Positions 40,815 through 49,863 of a DNA stretch of 64,000 bases are shown in pieces. The position numbers and the translations under genes are program-made. The notes below the pieces were generated by a model, which did not search any database, was not told the origin of the DNA, and saw only the letters and a list, made by a program, of their open reading frames with translations. Within the stretch, counting starts at the first letter, position 1, and every line of letters begins with the position of its first letter. The stretch spans positions 186,001 through 250,000 of the forward strand of contig NZ_JAIMCG010000001.1 of the NCBI RefSeq assembly GCF_019795295.1, in the 5' to 3' direction. The stretch is from Cupriavidus sp. AU9028 (lineage in GTDB: Bacteria > Pseudomonadota > Gammaproteobacteria > Burkholderiales > Burkholderiaceae).

Positions 40815-43463
40815 TCAAGCCTGCCGGGCAGGGCGGCCCATCCATTGATGAACCTGCTCCAGCGTGGCGGCGGGATCGGCCTCGTCGCACTGCAGGACCA
40901 GCAGGTCGCCGCTGCTCAGCTGCGACAGCGCGGTGGCGATCGCCTGCCGGCGTTCGCCTTCGTCGATGATCTTGGTGACGCGCCGGCCTTCGTAAAGGCC
41001 GGTCTTGATCTGTGCCCGCGCTTCGCTGTCGCCGACCTTGCGCGCCACCGAGCGGTCCTCGCACAGGAAGATGCGGTCGAACGCGGCGCCAAGCACCTTG
41101 CCCTGCGCGACGAGATCCTGCTCGCGCCGGTCCACGCCCGCGCCGTACACCGCCATGCGGCGCTCGGCCGGGAAGCGGTCCAGCGCGCGCACCAGCGCCT
41201 CCAGCGCCGGGGCGTTGTGCGCGTCGTCGACGATCACCGTGGTGCCGTTGCGCTCGAACAGCGTGAAGCGGCCCGGTGCGTCCAGGTGGCCCACATCGAA
41301 GGTCACCACGCCCGCGCGGATCAGCTCGTGCGAGATGCCCAGCGCCCACGCCGCCGCCACCGCGGCCAGTACGTTCTCGACCTGGAAGCCGACACGGCCC
41401 GCGTAGGTCAGCGGAATCGCCGCGACCTCGGCCAGCGGCACTTCGTTCGTCCCGGTGGCCAGCACGATGCGGCCATCGCGGACATACACGGCGCGCTTGC
41501 CGGCGGCGCGATGCTGCACGATCGCCGGCAGGTCCGGGCTGGTGCCAAAGAAGATCACGTCGCCGTCGCACAGCTCGGCCATCTCCACGACCAGCGGGTC
41601 GCGCGCATTGAGCACGGCGGCGCCATGCTTGAGCACCACGTCGACCTGCGTACGCAGCACGCTATACATCTTGTCGGCGTCTTCGACGTAGTACTGGCCC
41701 AGGTGGTCCGGCGTATCGATGTTCGTCACCACGCCGACCAGGCAGCGGTCGTAGGCCAGCCCCTCGGACAGCATGGTGCCGCTGTCGTTCTCGAACACCG
41801 CCGCCTCGACCGCGCGGTTCTTCAGCACGCGCGTCGCGGCGTCCCAGTTGGCCTGGTCGCCGCCTTCCACCAGCCGGCGGTCCAGATAGAGCCCGTCGCT
41901 GCAGGCCAGCCCGGTATGGCGGCCCGACAACTGCAGCAGGCGGGCCACCAGCCGGGCGACCACGGTCTTGCCGTTGGTGCCGGTGATGCCGACCACCGGA
42001 ATGCGGCCGTCGGCGGCCAGCGGGTCGCCATCCGGGGCCGGCGGGAACAGATGATCGATGATGGCCCGGCCCACCGGGCGCGGCTCGCCGTCGGCCGGCT
42101 TCAGGTGCATCAGGAGGCCCGGGCCAGCGTTGACCTCGACGATCGCGCCGCCTTGCTCGGCCAGCGGCCGCGAGATGTCCTCGGCGACCAGATCGATGCC
42201 GGCGATGTCCAGGCCCACCACGCGGGCCGCCAGCGCGGCATGCGCGGCGACGCTCGGGTGAACCCGGTCGGTGACGTCAAAGGCCACATTGCCGTTGCGC
42301 TGGATCAGCACACGGCGGCCTTCGGGAGGCACGGATTCGGCGGTGAACCCCTGGCGCTTGAGCTCCAGGCGTGCGGCCGAATCCAGCCGTACGCGGTTCA
42401 GCGGGTGGTCCTCGGTATTGCCGCGGCGCGGGTCGCAATTGATCTGCAGGTCGATCAGCTCGTCGACGGTCGACTTGCCATCGCCCACCACGCTCGCGGT
42501 CTCGCCCATCGCCGCCGCCACCAGCCGGCCGCCGACCACCAGCAGCCGGTGCTCGTTGCCGGGCACGAAGCGCTCGACGATCACGCCGCTGCCTTCCTCC
42601 ATCGCCACCCCATAGGCGGTTTCCACTTCCTCGCGGGTCAGCAGGTTGGTGAAGACGCCGCGGCCATGGTTGCCATCGTAGGGCTTGACCACCACCGGCA
42701 CGCCGATCTCCTCGGCGGCCTCCCAGGCGTCCGCGGCGCTGTCCACCAGGCGCCCCTCGGGGACCGGCACGCCGCACGATTGCAGCAGCGACTTGGTCAG
42801 GTCCTTGTCGCGCGAGATGCTTTCCGCGATGGCGCTGGTGCGGTCGGTTTCCGCGGTCCAGATGCGGCGCTGGCGCGCGCCATGGCCGAGCTGGACCAGG
42901 TTGGCGTCCGAGAGCCGCAGCGCGGGAATGCGGCGGTCGTCGGCGGCGTAGACGATGCAGGCGGTGCTCGGTCCGAGCCAGTGACGGTCGATCAGCCGGC
43001 GCAGTTCGTCCACGGCCGCATCGACGTCGAAGGGGCGGTCCTCGATCGCGGCCATCACCAGGTCGCGCGCCAGGAACAGGGCGGCCTTGGCGACCCGCTC
43101 TTCCCATGCCGTCACGATGACCTTGTAGACGCCGCGCACCGGGGTTTCGCGGGCCTTGCCAAAGCCGCCGGGCAGGCCCGCCAGGCTTTGCAGCTCCAGC
43201 GTAACGTGCTCCATGATGTGGCCAGGCCAGGTGCCTTCCTTCAGCCGTTGCAGGAAGCCGCCCCGTTCGCCGATGCTGCAGCGGTGCTCGATCAGGGACG
43301 GGAGCCAGGTCGAGAGCCGCTCGTAGAAGCCCGGGATCAGGTTGGAGGGGTATTCCTCCAGCTCACCGATATCGACCCACGCCTCCAGCACCGGCCCATA
43401 TGTCCACATATTGGGGCCGCGCAGCGACATGACATGGAAAATCTCAATGTCCTTTTTCTTCAT
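40815..43463 (-). CDS. cphA: cyanophycin synthetase
   Basis: 882 residues, same three-domain layout as the next gene: MSLRGPNMWTYGPVLEAWVD at the start, ATP-grasp (VVVKPYDGNHGRGV, VIVERFVPGNEHRLLVV, EVNAGPGLLMH) and Mur-ligase-like domain with P-loop ITGTNGKTVV. Unlike its partner, the ARGG motif of the Mur-type domain reads FENDSGTMLSEGL, so this domain may have altered function. The ATG at 43463 (MKKKDIEI) matches the family start; another ATG lies at 43481, and neither has a good ribosome site. It is divergent from the ABC transporter gene. Confidence 0.92.
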   Translation of the reverse strand: MKKKDIEIFHVMSLRGPNMWTYGPVLEAWVDIGELEEYPSNLIPGFYERLSTWLPSLIEHRCSIGERGGFLQRLKEGTWPGHIMEHVTLELQSLAGLPGGFGKARETPVRGVYKVIVTAWEERVAKAALFLARDLVMAAIEDRPFDVDAAVDELRRLIDRHWLGPSTACIVYAADDRRIPALRLSDANLVQLGHGARQRRIWTAETDRTSAIAESISRDKDLTKSLLQSCGVPVPEGRLVDSAADAWEAAEEIGVPVVVKPYDGNHGRGVFTNLLTREEVETAYGVAMEEGSGVIVERFVPGNEHRLLVVGGRLVAAAMGETASVVGDGKSTVDELIDLQINCDPRRGNTEDHPLNRVRLDSAARLELKRQGFTAESVPPEGRRVLIQRNGNVAFDVTDRVHPSVAAHAALAARVVGLDIAGIDLVAEDISRPLAEQGGAIVEVNAGPGLLMHLKPADGEPRPVGRAIIDHLFPPAPDGDPLAADGRIPVVGITGTNGKTVVARLVARLLQLSGRHTGLACSDGLYLDRRLVEGGDQANWDAATRVLKNRAVEAAVFENDSGTMLSEGLAYDRCLVGVVTNIDTPDHLGQYYVEDADKMYSVLRTQVDVVLKHGAAVLNARDPLVVEMAELCDGDVIFFGTSPDLPAIVQHRAAGKRAVYVRDGRIVLATGTNEVPLAEVAAIPLTYAGRVGFQVENVLAAVAAAWALGISHELIRAGVVTFDVGHLDAPGRFTLFERNGTTVIVDDAHNAPALEALVRALDRFPAERRMAVYGAGVDRREQDLVAQGKVLGAAFDRIFLCEDRSVARKVGDSEARAQIKTGLYEGRRVTKIIDEGERRQAIATALSQLSSGDLLVLQCDEADPAATLEQVHQWMGRPARQA

Positions 43464-43756
43464 CGAATTGGCTTGAAGCATGGGCGAAGCGCCCGTGGGG
43501 CGGAAGTCTAACCTTTCAATAACGTTACGGCGACAACCCGGTTGACTGCGATACGAAAAAGCGTTTGTGCGCCGCCACAGCGCCTGCCGGCAAGGGTCGG
43601 CTTATGTATACTTGCGCCGCGCTTGCATCCGGCCTTGCATATGACATGCCGGCCTCTGGGGGCGTTGCCCTTCCTTTGTATCAAGACATGTCGTTTCGTG
43701 CCCACCTGCAGGGCCGTGTTCACCGCATCCGCCGAAACGACGCCTGCCGTCCTGCC

Positions 43757-46135
43757 ATGACCCTTGCCGCTGCATCCGCTTCGTCGTCCGCCACGTCGTC
43801 CGCCACGACGTCCGTCACGCTGCCCGAACCCTGGCGCGCCTCGCTGGAAGCCCGGCTGGCCGCAGGCGGGGGCATGCCGGGCGAGACCGTGCTGGCGTGG
43901 CTGGAGACGGACCTCGATCGGCGGCTGCATTTCAGCGAGGGCCTGGTGGTGGTCACGGACCGCCGCGTGCTGGCGCGCCAGCCGGGGCAGGAAGCGGGCG
44001 ACGGCTGGCAGCAGTGGCCGCTGGGTCCTACCTTGACGCTGCATCATGGCGACCATGCCGGCGTCGGCATGCTGGAACTGACCGACGGCGAACGCCGACT
44101 CGCCACCTGGCGTTACACGCTGGGGCGCAATCCCGCCGCACTGCGCCTGCACGACCTGTTCAACGCGCAGCGCGCCCGGCTTGCCGCCGGCGGCGCCGTG
44201 CCGGAGGAGGCCGACGAGGAAGGCGTGTGCCCGACTTGCCAGGCCAAGCTTCCCGCAGGCGAGGACGAGTGCCCACAGTGCGACCGCGACGTGGACGCGC
44301 CGCCCTCCACGTGGTCTTTGCTGCGCCTGTGGCGTTTCGCCCGCCCGTACCGGATGCAGCTGCTGGCCGGCTTCGTGCTGACCCTGCTGTCCACCGGTGC
44401 GACGCTGATCCCGCCGTACCTGACCATGCCGCTGATGGACAAGGTGCTGATTCCCTACCAGAACGGCGTGCCGATCGACTATGGACTGGTACGGCTGTAC
44501 CTGGGCGGCCTGCTTGCCGCCGCGCTGGTCGCGTGGAGCCTGGGCTGGGCGCGCACCTATCTGCTGGCGCGCGTCTCCGAGCGCATCGGCGCGGACCTGC
44601 GCAACACGACTTACCAGCACCTGCTGACGCTGTCGCTGGAGTACTTCGGCGGCAAGCGCACCGGCGACCTGATGGCGCGGATCGGCAACGAGAGCGACCG
44701 CATCTGCGTCTTCCTGTCGCTGCATCTGCTCGATTTCGCCACCGACGTGCTGATGATCCTGATGACCTCGGTCATCCTGTTCTCGATCAATCCATGGCTG
44801 GCGCTGGTCACCCTGGTGCCGTTGCCCTTCATCGCATGGATGATCCACCAGGTGCGCGACCGGCTGCGCCATGGCTTCGAGAAGATCGACCGCAACTGGT
44901 CCGAGATCACCAACGTGCTCGCCGACACCATCCCGGGCGTACGGGTGGTCAAGGCGTTCGCGCAGGAGCGCCGCGAGGTGGAGCGCTTCCGCGAGGCCAA
45001 CCGCCACAACCTGGCCATCAACGATCGGGTCAATGCGGTGTGGTCGCTGTTTACGCCGACCGTTACGCTGCTGACCGAGGTGGGCCTGCTGGTGGTGTGG
45101 ATGTTCGGCATCTGGCAGGTCTCCAACGATGCCATCACGGTCGGCGTGCTGGTGGCGTTCCTGACCTATATCAGCCGCTTCTATACCCGGCTCGATTCGA
45201 TGAGCCGGATCGTCTCGGTGACGCAGAAGGCCGCGGCCGGCGCCAAGCGGATCTTCGACATTCTCGACCATGTGTCCAGCGTGCCGGAGCCGACGCGGCC
45301 TGCCCATCTGCCGCAGGTCAGCGGCGCGATCACGCTGCGCGACATCGGCTTTCGCTACGGCAGCCGCGCGGTGATCCGCGGCCTGGACCTGCAGATCCGT
45401 CCCGGCGAGATGATCGGGCTGGTAGGCCATAGCGGCTCGGGCAAAAGCACGCTGGTCAATCTGATCTGCCGCTTCTACGACGTCTCCGAGGGCGCGATCC
45501 TGGTCGACGGCGTCGACATTCGCTCGCTGCCCGTCGCCGAATATCGCCGCCATATCGGCCTGGTGCTGCAGGAGCCGTTCCTGTTCTTCGGCACCATCGC
45601 CGAGAACATCGCCTACGGCCGCCCCGACGCGACGCGCGAGCAGATCATTGCCGCCGCCCGCGCCGCGCATGCGCACGAGTTCATCCTGCGGCTGCCGCAC
45701 GGCTACGATTCGCTGGTGGGCGAGCGCGGGCAGGCCCTGTCCGGCGGCGAGCGGCAGCGCATCTCGATTGCGCGCGCGCTGCTGATCGATCCGCGCATCC
45801 TGATCCTTGACGAGGCGACTTCGTCGGTGGATACCACCACCGAGAAGGAAATCCAGAAGGCGCTGGACAACCTGGTGCAGGGCCGCACCACCATCGCCAT
45901 CGCCCACCGGCTCTCGACGCTGCGCAAGGCCGACCGCCTCGTGGTGATGGACCGCGGCCGCATCGTCGAAGTGGGCGGCCACGATGCGCTGATGGAGCGG
46001 CAGGGCGCCTATTACAAGCTGTACCAGGCGCAGGCGCGCAATGTCGATACCGACCCGGACGATCTGGTCGAGGACGCCGAAGAGACGCTGGCACAGGCGC
46101 ACCCGCCGGTGCACCCGGCCAGCATGAAGCAATGA
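43757..46135 (+). CDS. cyanophycin-locus ABC exporter with N-terminal PH-like region and zinc ribbon
   Basis: 792 residues. The N-terminal ~135 residues form a soluble domain (LVVVTDRRVLARQPG, then WRYTLGRNPAALRLHDLFNA). A zinc ribbon follows (CPTCQAKLPAGEDECPQCD, ~155-175). Next come a six-helix exporter domain (~190-490) and an ATPase (~530-750) with Walker A GHSGSGKST, signature LSGGERQRIS, Walker B ILILDEAT and switch AHRL. This is a half-transporter expected to homodimerise. Its divergence from cphA and coupling to a DUF1854 gene match known cyanophycin-associated loci; the cargo is unknown. The start is uncertain (43688 is an alternative), as neither has a ribosome site. Confidence 0.88.
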   Translation: MTLAAASASSSATSSATTSVTLPEPWRASLEARLAAGGGMPGETVLAWLETDLDRRLHFSEGLVVVTDRRVLARQPGQEAGDGWQQWPLGPTLTLHHGDHAGVGMLELTDGERRLATWRYTLGRNPAALRLHDLFNAQRARLAAGGAVPEEADEEGVCPTCQAKLPAGEDECPQCDRDVDAPPSTWSLLRLWRFARPYRMQLLAGFVLTLLSTGATLIPPYLTMPLMDKVLIPYQNGVPIDYGLVRLYLGGLLAAALVAWSLGWARTYLLARVSERIGADLRNTTYQHLLTLSLEYFGGKRTGDLMARIGNESDRICVFLSLHLLDFATDVLMILMTSVILFSINPWLALVTLVPLPFIAWMIHQVRDRLRHGFEKIDRNWSEITNVLADTIPGVRVVKAFAQERREVERFREANRHNLAINDRVNAVWSLFTPTVTLLTEVGLLVVWMFGIWQVSNDAITVGVLVAFLTYISRFYTRLDSMSRIVSVTQKAAAGAKRIFDILDHVSSVPEPTRPAHLPQVSGAITLRDIGFRYGSRAVIRGLDLQIRPGEMIGLVGHSGSGKSTLVNLICRFYDVSEGAILVDGVDIRSLPVAEYRRHIGLVLQEPFLFFGTIAENIAYGRPDATREQIIAAARAAHAHEFILRLPHGYDSLVGERGQALSGGERQRISIARALLIDPRILILDEATSSVDTTTEKEIQKALDNLVQGRTTIAIAHRLSTLRKADRLVVMDRGRIVEVGGHDALMERQGAYYKLYQAQARNVDTDPDDLVEDAEETLAQAHPPVHPASMKQ

Positions 46136-46629
46136 GCCGCGCAGCCGGAACGATCAAGATGGCCCAGACCGAAATCCAATTGACGCGCAACGCCGCCGGC
46201 CGGCTGGTGCTGCGCGATGCCGAAGGGCAGGTGCATGACGGCGTGGTGCCGGTACGCGCCTTTCCCATCTCCGCCGCCGACGAGGGCGTCGCCATCGTCA
46301 GCGCCGAGGGGCGCGAGGTGTGCTGGTTCCCGACGCTGGCCGACGTGCCGGACGCGGTGCGGCACCTGGTCGAGGAGGAACTGGGCGCGCGCGACTTCAT
46401 GCCGCAGATCCTGCGCATCGTCGCCGTCTCCACCTTCGCCACGCCGAGCACCTGGGAGGTCGAGACCGACCGCGGGCCGACCCGCTTCGTGCTGCGCGGC
46501 GAGGAGGATATCCGGCGCCTGGCCGGCGGCACGCTGCTGATCTCCGACAGCCACGGCATCCACTATCTGATCCGCGGCACGCAGTCGCTGGACAAGGCCA
46601 GCCGCAAGCTGCTGGACCGCTTCCTCTAA
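46132..46629 (+). CDS. DUF1854 protein of the cyanophycin locus
   Basis: 165 residues with GVVPVRAFPISAADEGVAIV, EVCWFPTLADVPDAVRHLVE, FMPQILRIVAVSTFATPSTW and GTLLISDSHGIHYLI, the pattern of DUF1854. No signal peptide or helix is seen; it looks like a small beta-rich cytosolic protein. Its ATG overlaps the exporter stop (ATGA), so it is probably a partner of the transporter. Biochemical function is unknown. Its end overlaps the convergent mmsB end by 4 bp. Confidence 0.85.
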   Translation: MSRAAGTIKMAQTEIQLTRNAAGRLVLRDAEGQVHDGVVPVRAFPISAADEGVAIVSAEGREVCWFPTLADVPDAVRHLVEEELGARDFMPQILRIVAVSTFATPSTWEVETDRGPTRFVLRGEEDIRRLAGGTLLISDSHGIHYLIRGTQSLDKASRKLLDRFL

Positions 46630-47531
46630 CCCTGCCTGTCGCCGGTGTAGAGCTGGATCACGCTGGAGAAGTCCAGCGCGCCGCGGCCGGCGCGGCGATT
46701 GAGCGAATACAGGTTGCGCGCCAGCTCCCCCAGCGGCACGGTCGCACCGACCGACATCGCCGCCTCGACCGCGAGGCCCAGGTCCTTCAGCATCAGGTCG
46801 TTGCCGAAGCCGCCGCTGTAGCCCCGCGACGCCGGAGCGTTCTCGAGCACGCCCGGCCACGGGTTGCATACCTCCGTCGCCCAGCTGCGGCCGGTACTGA
46901 CGGCCATCATCCGCGACAGCGTCGCCGGATCGAGCCCGTGCGCGGCACCCAGCGCAAGCGCCTCGCCGGTCACCGCCATGATGGCGCCCAGTGCCATGTT
47001 GTTGCACAGCTTGGCGACCTGGCCGGCGCCCGAAGCGCCCATGTGGAAGATGTTCTTGCCCATTGCCTCCAGCGCCGGGCGCGCCCGGGCCAGCGCCTCC
47101 TCCTTGCCGCCGACGATGAAGGTCAGCGTGCCGGCCGCCGCGCCGGCGGTGCCGCCGGACACGGGCGCGTCGATCATGTCGATGCCTCGCCCCTGCGCCG
47201 CTTCCGCGACCTTCTTCGCGGAAGCCGGCGCGATCGTGCTGCAATCGACGATCAGCGTGCCTTGCGCCAGCGCCGGCAGCAGCCCGTCGTCGTCCAGGTA
47301 GAGCGATTCCACGTGGCGGCTGTTCGGCAGCATCGAGATCACGATCTGCGCGCCGTCCACCGCTTCGCGGCCGGAGGCGGCAACCGGCACGCCTTCCGCC
47401 TTCGCGTGGGCGAGGGCGGATTCGCTCAGGTCGAAGGCGGTGACGGCAAAGCCGGCGCGGTGCAGGTTCAGCGCCATCGGCGCGCCCATGTTGCCAAGTC
47501 CGATAAAGCCAATGCGAGTGTTGCTTGTCAT
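46626..47531 (-). CDS. mmsB: 3-hydroxyisobutyrate dehydrogenase
   Basis: 301 residues. The N-terminal NAD motif GFIGLGNMGAPMALNL, DAPVSGGTAGAAAGTLTFIV in the linker, and GASGAGQVAKLCNNMALG with the catalytic Lys are all present. It oxidises 3-hydroxyisobutyrate to methylmalonate semialdehyde in valine breakdown. GAGGAGA precedes the ATG at 47531. It is last in the operon mmsA - acyl-CoA dehydrogenase - HIBYL-CoA hydrolase type - mmsB. Confidence 0.95.
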   Translation of the reverse strand: MTSNTRIGFIGLGNMGAPMALNLHRAGFAVTAFDLSESALAHAKAEGVPVAASGREAVDGAQIVISMLPNSRHVESLYLDDDGLLPALAQGTLIVDCSTIAPASAKKVAEAAQGRGIDMIDAPVSGGTAGAAAGTLTFIVGGKEEALARARPALEAMGKNIFHMGASGAGQVAKLCNNMALGAIMAVTGEALALGAAHGLDPATLSRMMAVSTGRSWATEVCNPWPGVLENAPASRGYSGGFGNDLMLKDLGLAVEAAMSVGATVPLGELARNLYSLNRRAGRGALDFSSVIQLYTGDRQG

Positions 47532-47545
47532 CGATGTCTCCTCGA

Positions 47546-48694
47546 TCAGGCCAGGTCCGCCAGCGGATGGGCGCCGTCGCGGGGCGGCGCCAGATGGTCT
47601 TCGAGATGGCGCGCGGTGACGGCGTCCAGCGTCGCCGGATTCCACCTCGGTTGCTTGTCCTTGTCGATCAGCAGCGCACGCACGCCCTCCGGGAAGTCGT
47701 GGTGCAGGCAGCAGCCCACCGACGCCAGCCATTCCAGACGGAACACGTCCGCGAGCGGCAGGTCGCGCGCACGCTGCTGCATGGCGAAGGCCAGCGCCAG
47801 CGAGGTCGGGCTGGCCGCGGCGACCGCCTTGCCCGCCTTCGCCAGCCAGGGGTCGGCGTCTTCCTGCAGCGCCCGCAGTCGCGACACGATGGCCGGCAGA
47901 TCGTCGCCGCTGCCGATCGATGCGGCGATGCGATGCGCGTGCTCGCGCAGCGGCGAGTCGGGCAATGCCAGTCCCTGGCCCAGGTCGGCGAGCAGGGCAT
48001 CGAGCCGCTGTCGGTCGGCGTCGGCATCGCCGCTCCAGGCGCTGCGGGCGATCGCCTCCAGCAGCGCGCCGCGCTGTCCAGCATCGACGGCGTGAGTCGC
48101 CAGGCCGACGAACAGCGCGTCGGCCGCGTTCAACGACGCGCCGGTCAGGCCAAGATACAGCCCGAGACGTTGCGGCATCCGCGCCAGGATCGCGCTGCCG
48201 CCCACGTCCGGATAGAGCCCGATGCCGGTCTCGGGCATCGCCAGCCGCGAGGTCGGCGTCACGACCCGATGCGATGCGCCCGCCAGCAGCCCGATGCCGC
48301 CGCCCATCACGATGCCGGTGCCCCAGCACAGCACGGGTTTGGGGTAGCGGTGGATGCGGTAATCCAGCCGGTACTCCCGCGCGAAGAAGTGCGCCGCCTC
48401 GCGCGGGACCTCCCCGCGCGGCGTCGAGCGGATCGACTGGTACAGGCCGACGATGTCGCCGCCGGCGCAGAACGCCTTCTCGCCGGTGGCATCGATCACC
48501 ACGCCCGCAATGCCGGCGTCGCCAGTCCACGCTTCCAATTGCGCATCGATCGCCTCTACCATCGCCAGCGACAGTGCATTCAGGCTTGCCGGCGCGTTCA
48601 GCGTGATACGGCCAAAGCGATGCGCGCCGGCCGTCTGCAGCGTGCCGAGCAGCACGGCGCCGGCCGCGGCGCCTGTCTCCTTGTCAGCGCTCAT
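47546..48694 (-). CDS. 3-hydroxyisobutyryl-CoA hydrolase-type crotonase
   Basis: 382 residues of the crotonase fold: LNALSLAMVEAIDAQLEAW, FCAGGDIVGLY, GIVMGGGIGLLAGASHRVV, then the hydrolase-group hallmark AMPETGIGLYPDVGG. The C-terminal ~150 residues match 3-hydroxyisobutyryl-CoA hydrolases rather than simple enoyl-CoA hydratases. It would free 3-hydroxyisobutyrate for MmsB. Its ATG overlaps the acyl-CoA dehydrogenase stop (ATGA), so it is co-translated. A separate methacrylyl-CoA hydratase is not encoded nearby. Confidence 0.9.
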   Translation of the reverse strand: MSADKETGAAAGAVLLGTLQTAGAHRFGRITLNAPASLNALSLAMVEAIDAQLEAWTGDAGIAGVVIDATGEKAFCAGGDIVGLYQSIRSTPRGEVPREAAHFFAREYRLDYRIHRYPKPVLCWGTGIVMGGGIGLLAGASHRVVTPTSRLAMPETGIGLYPDVGGSAILARMPQRLGLYLGLTGASLNAADALFVGLATHAVDAGQRGALLEAIARSAWSGDADADRQRLDALLADLGQGLALPDSPLREHAHRIAASIGSGDDLPAIVSRLRALQEDADPWLAKAGKAVAAASPTSLALAFAMQQRARDLPLADVFRLEWLASVGCCLHHDFPEGVRALLIDKDKQPRWNPATLDAVTARHLEDHLAPPRDGAHPLADLA

Positions 48695-49851
48695 CGGATC
48701 GCCTCCGGCGCGTCCTGCTGCAACATGCGACGGGCGACGATCACGCGCATGATCTCGTTGGTGCCCTCCAGGATCTGGTGCACCCGCGCGTCGCGCAGCA
48801 GGCGCTCCAGCGGATACTCGCGCAGATAACCATAGCCGCCGTGGATCTGCAGCGCCTCGTTGCAGACCTGGAAGCCGATGTCCGTGGCCAGGCGCTTGGC
48901 CATTGCGCAGTAGACCGGCGCTTCCTTATCGTTGGCGTCCAGCTTCGCCGCGGCCAGCCGCACCATCTGCCGCGCCGCCACCAGTTCGGTCGCCATGTCG
49001 GCCAGCTTGAACTGCAGCGCCTGGAAGTCGGCCAGCGGACGGCCGAACTGGTGGCGCTCCTGCATGTAGCGCTGCGCGGCGGTCAACGCCCCCTGCGCGG
49101 CGCCCACCGAGCAGCTGGCGATATTGATGCGCCCGCCGTCGAGCCCCTTCATCGCGATGCGAAAGCCGCTGCCCGCTTCGCCGAGCAGGTTGCCCGCCGG
49201 CACGCGTACATTGTCGAAGCTGATGATGCGAGTGGGCTGGCTGTTCCAGCCCATCTTGACCTCCTTCTTGCCGTAACCGATGCCGGCGCTGTCGGCCGGC
49301 ACCAGCAGCGCCGAAATGCCACCGGCACCGGCGTCGCCGGTGCGGGCCATCACCACCAGGACGTCGGTCGAACCGGCCCCGGAGATGAACGCCTTGCTGC
49401 CGTTCAGCACGAAGGCATCGCCCTCCAGGCGTGCGGAAGTGCGCAGCGAGGCCGCATCCGAACCGGCGCCCGGCTCGGTCAGGCAGTACGAGGCCAGCGC
49501 CTTGCCGCTGGCCAGCAGCGGCCCCCACAGCGACGCCAGCTCCGGCGAGCCGAAGGCCGTCACCATCCACGTCGCCATGTTGTGGATCGTCAGGAAGGCG
49601 GTGGTGGACGGGCATGCGTTGGCCAGCTCCTCGAACACGAGGGTCGCGTCCAGCCGTGACAGACCCACGCCGCCGTATTCCGCCGTGGTGTAGAGCCCGC
49701 AGAACCCCAGCTCGCCGGCCCTCGCGATGGTCTCGCGCGGAAAATGCCGGGTCTCGTCCCATTGCGCCGCGTGCGGCGCCAGCTCGTGCAGCGCGAACTC
49801 GCGCGCCGTACGCTGGAACGCGCGCTGATCCTCGCTCAGGTCGAAATCCAT
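48691..49851 (-). CDS. acyl-CoA dehydrogenase, probably isobutyryl-CoA
   Basis: 386 residues, full acyl-CoA dehydrogenase layout: YCLTEPGAGSDAASLRTSA (substrate/FAD signature 1), MGWNSQPTRIISFDNVRVP, QFGRPLADFQALQFKLADM, and the second signature QIHGGYGYLREYPLERLLRD with the catalytic Glu in LEGTNEIMR. Its place between mmsA and the HIBYL-CoA hydrolase-type gene suggests isobutyryl-CoA as substrate (valine pathway). FAD enzyme, cytosolic, passing electrons to ETF. It lies 12 bp after mmsA. Confidence 0.92.
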   Translation of the reverse strand: MDFDLSEDQRAFQRTAREFALHELAPHAAQWDETRHFPRETIARAGELGFCGLYTTAEYGGVGLSRLDATLVFEELANACPSTTAFLTIHNMATWMVTAFGSPELASLWGPLLASGKALASYCLTEPGAGSDAASLRTSARLEGDAFVLNGSKAFISGAGSTDVLVVMARTGDAGAGGISALLVPADSAGIGYGKKEVKMGWNSQPTRIISFDNVRVPAGNLLGEAGSGFRIAMKGLDGGRINIASCSVGAAQGALTAAQRYMQERHQFGRPLADFQALQFKLADMATELVAARQMVRLAAAKLDANDKEAPVYCAMAKRLATDIGFQVCNEALQIHGGYGYLREYPLERLLRDARVHQILEGTNEIMRVIVARRMLQQDAPEAIR

Positions 49852-49863
49852 CGCCGGTCCCCT

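Noticed and set aside
38549-40969. Plus-strand frame of 806 codons opposite the cyanophycin synthetase paralogue
   Set aside because: Composition (His, Arg, Gly, Ala, Gln) is typical of an antisense shadow in GC-rich DNA; no start signal or domain.
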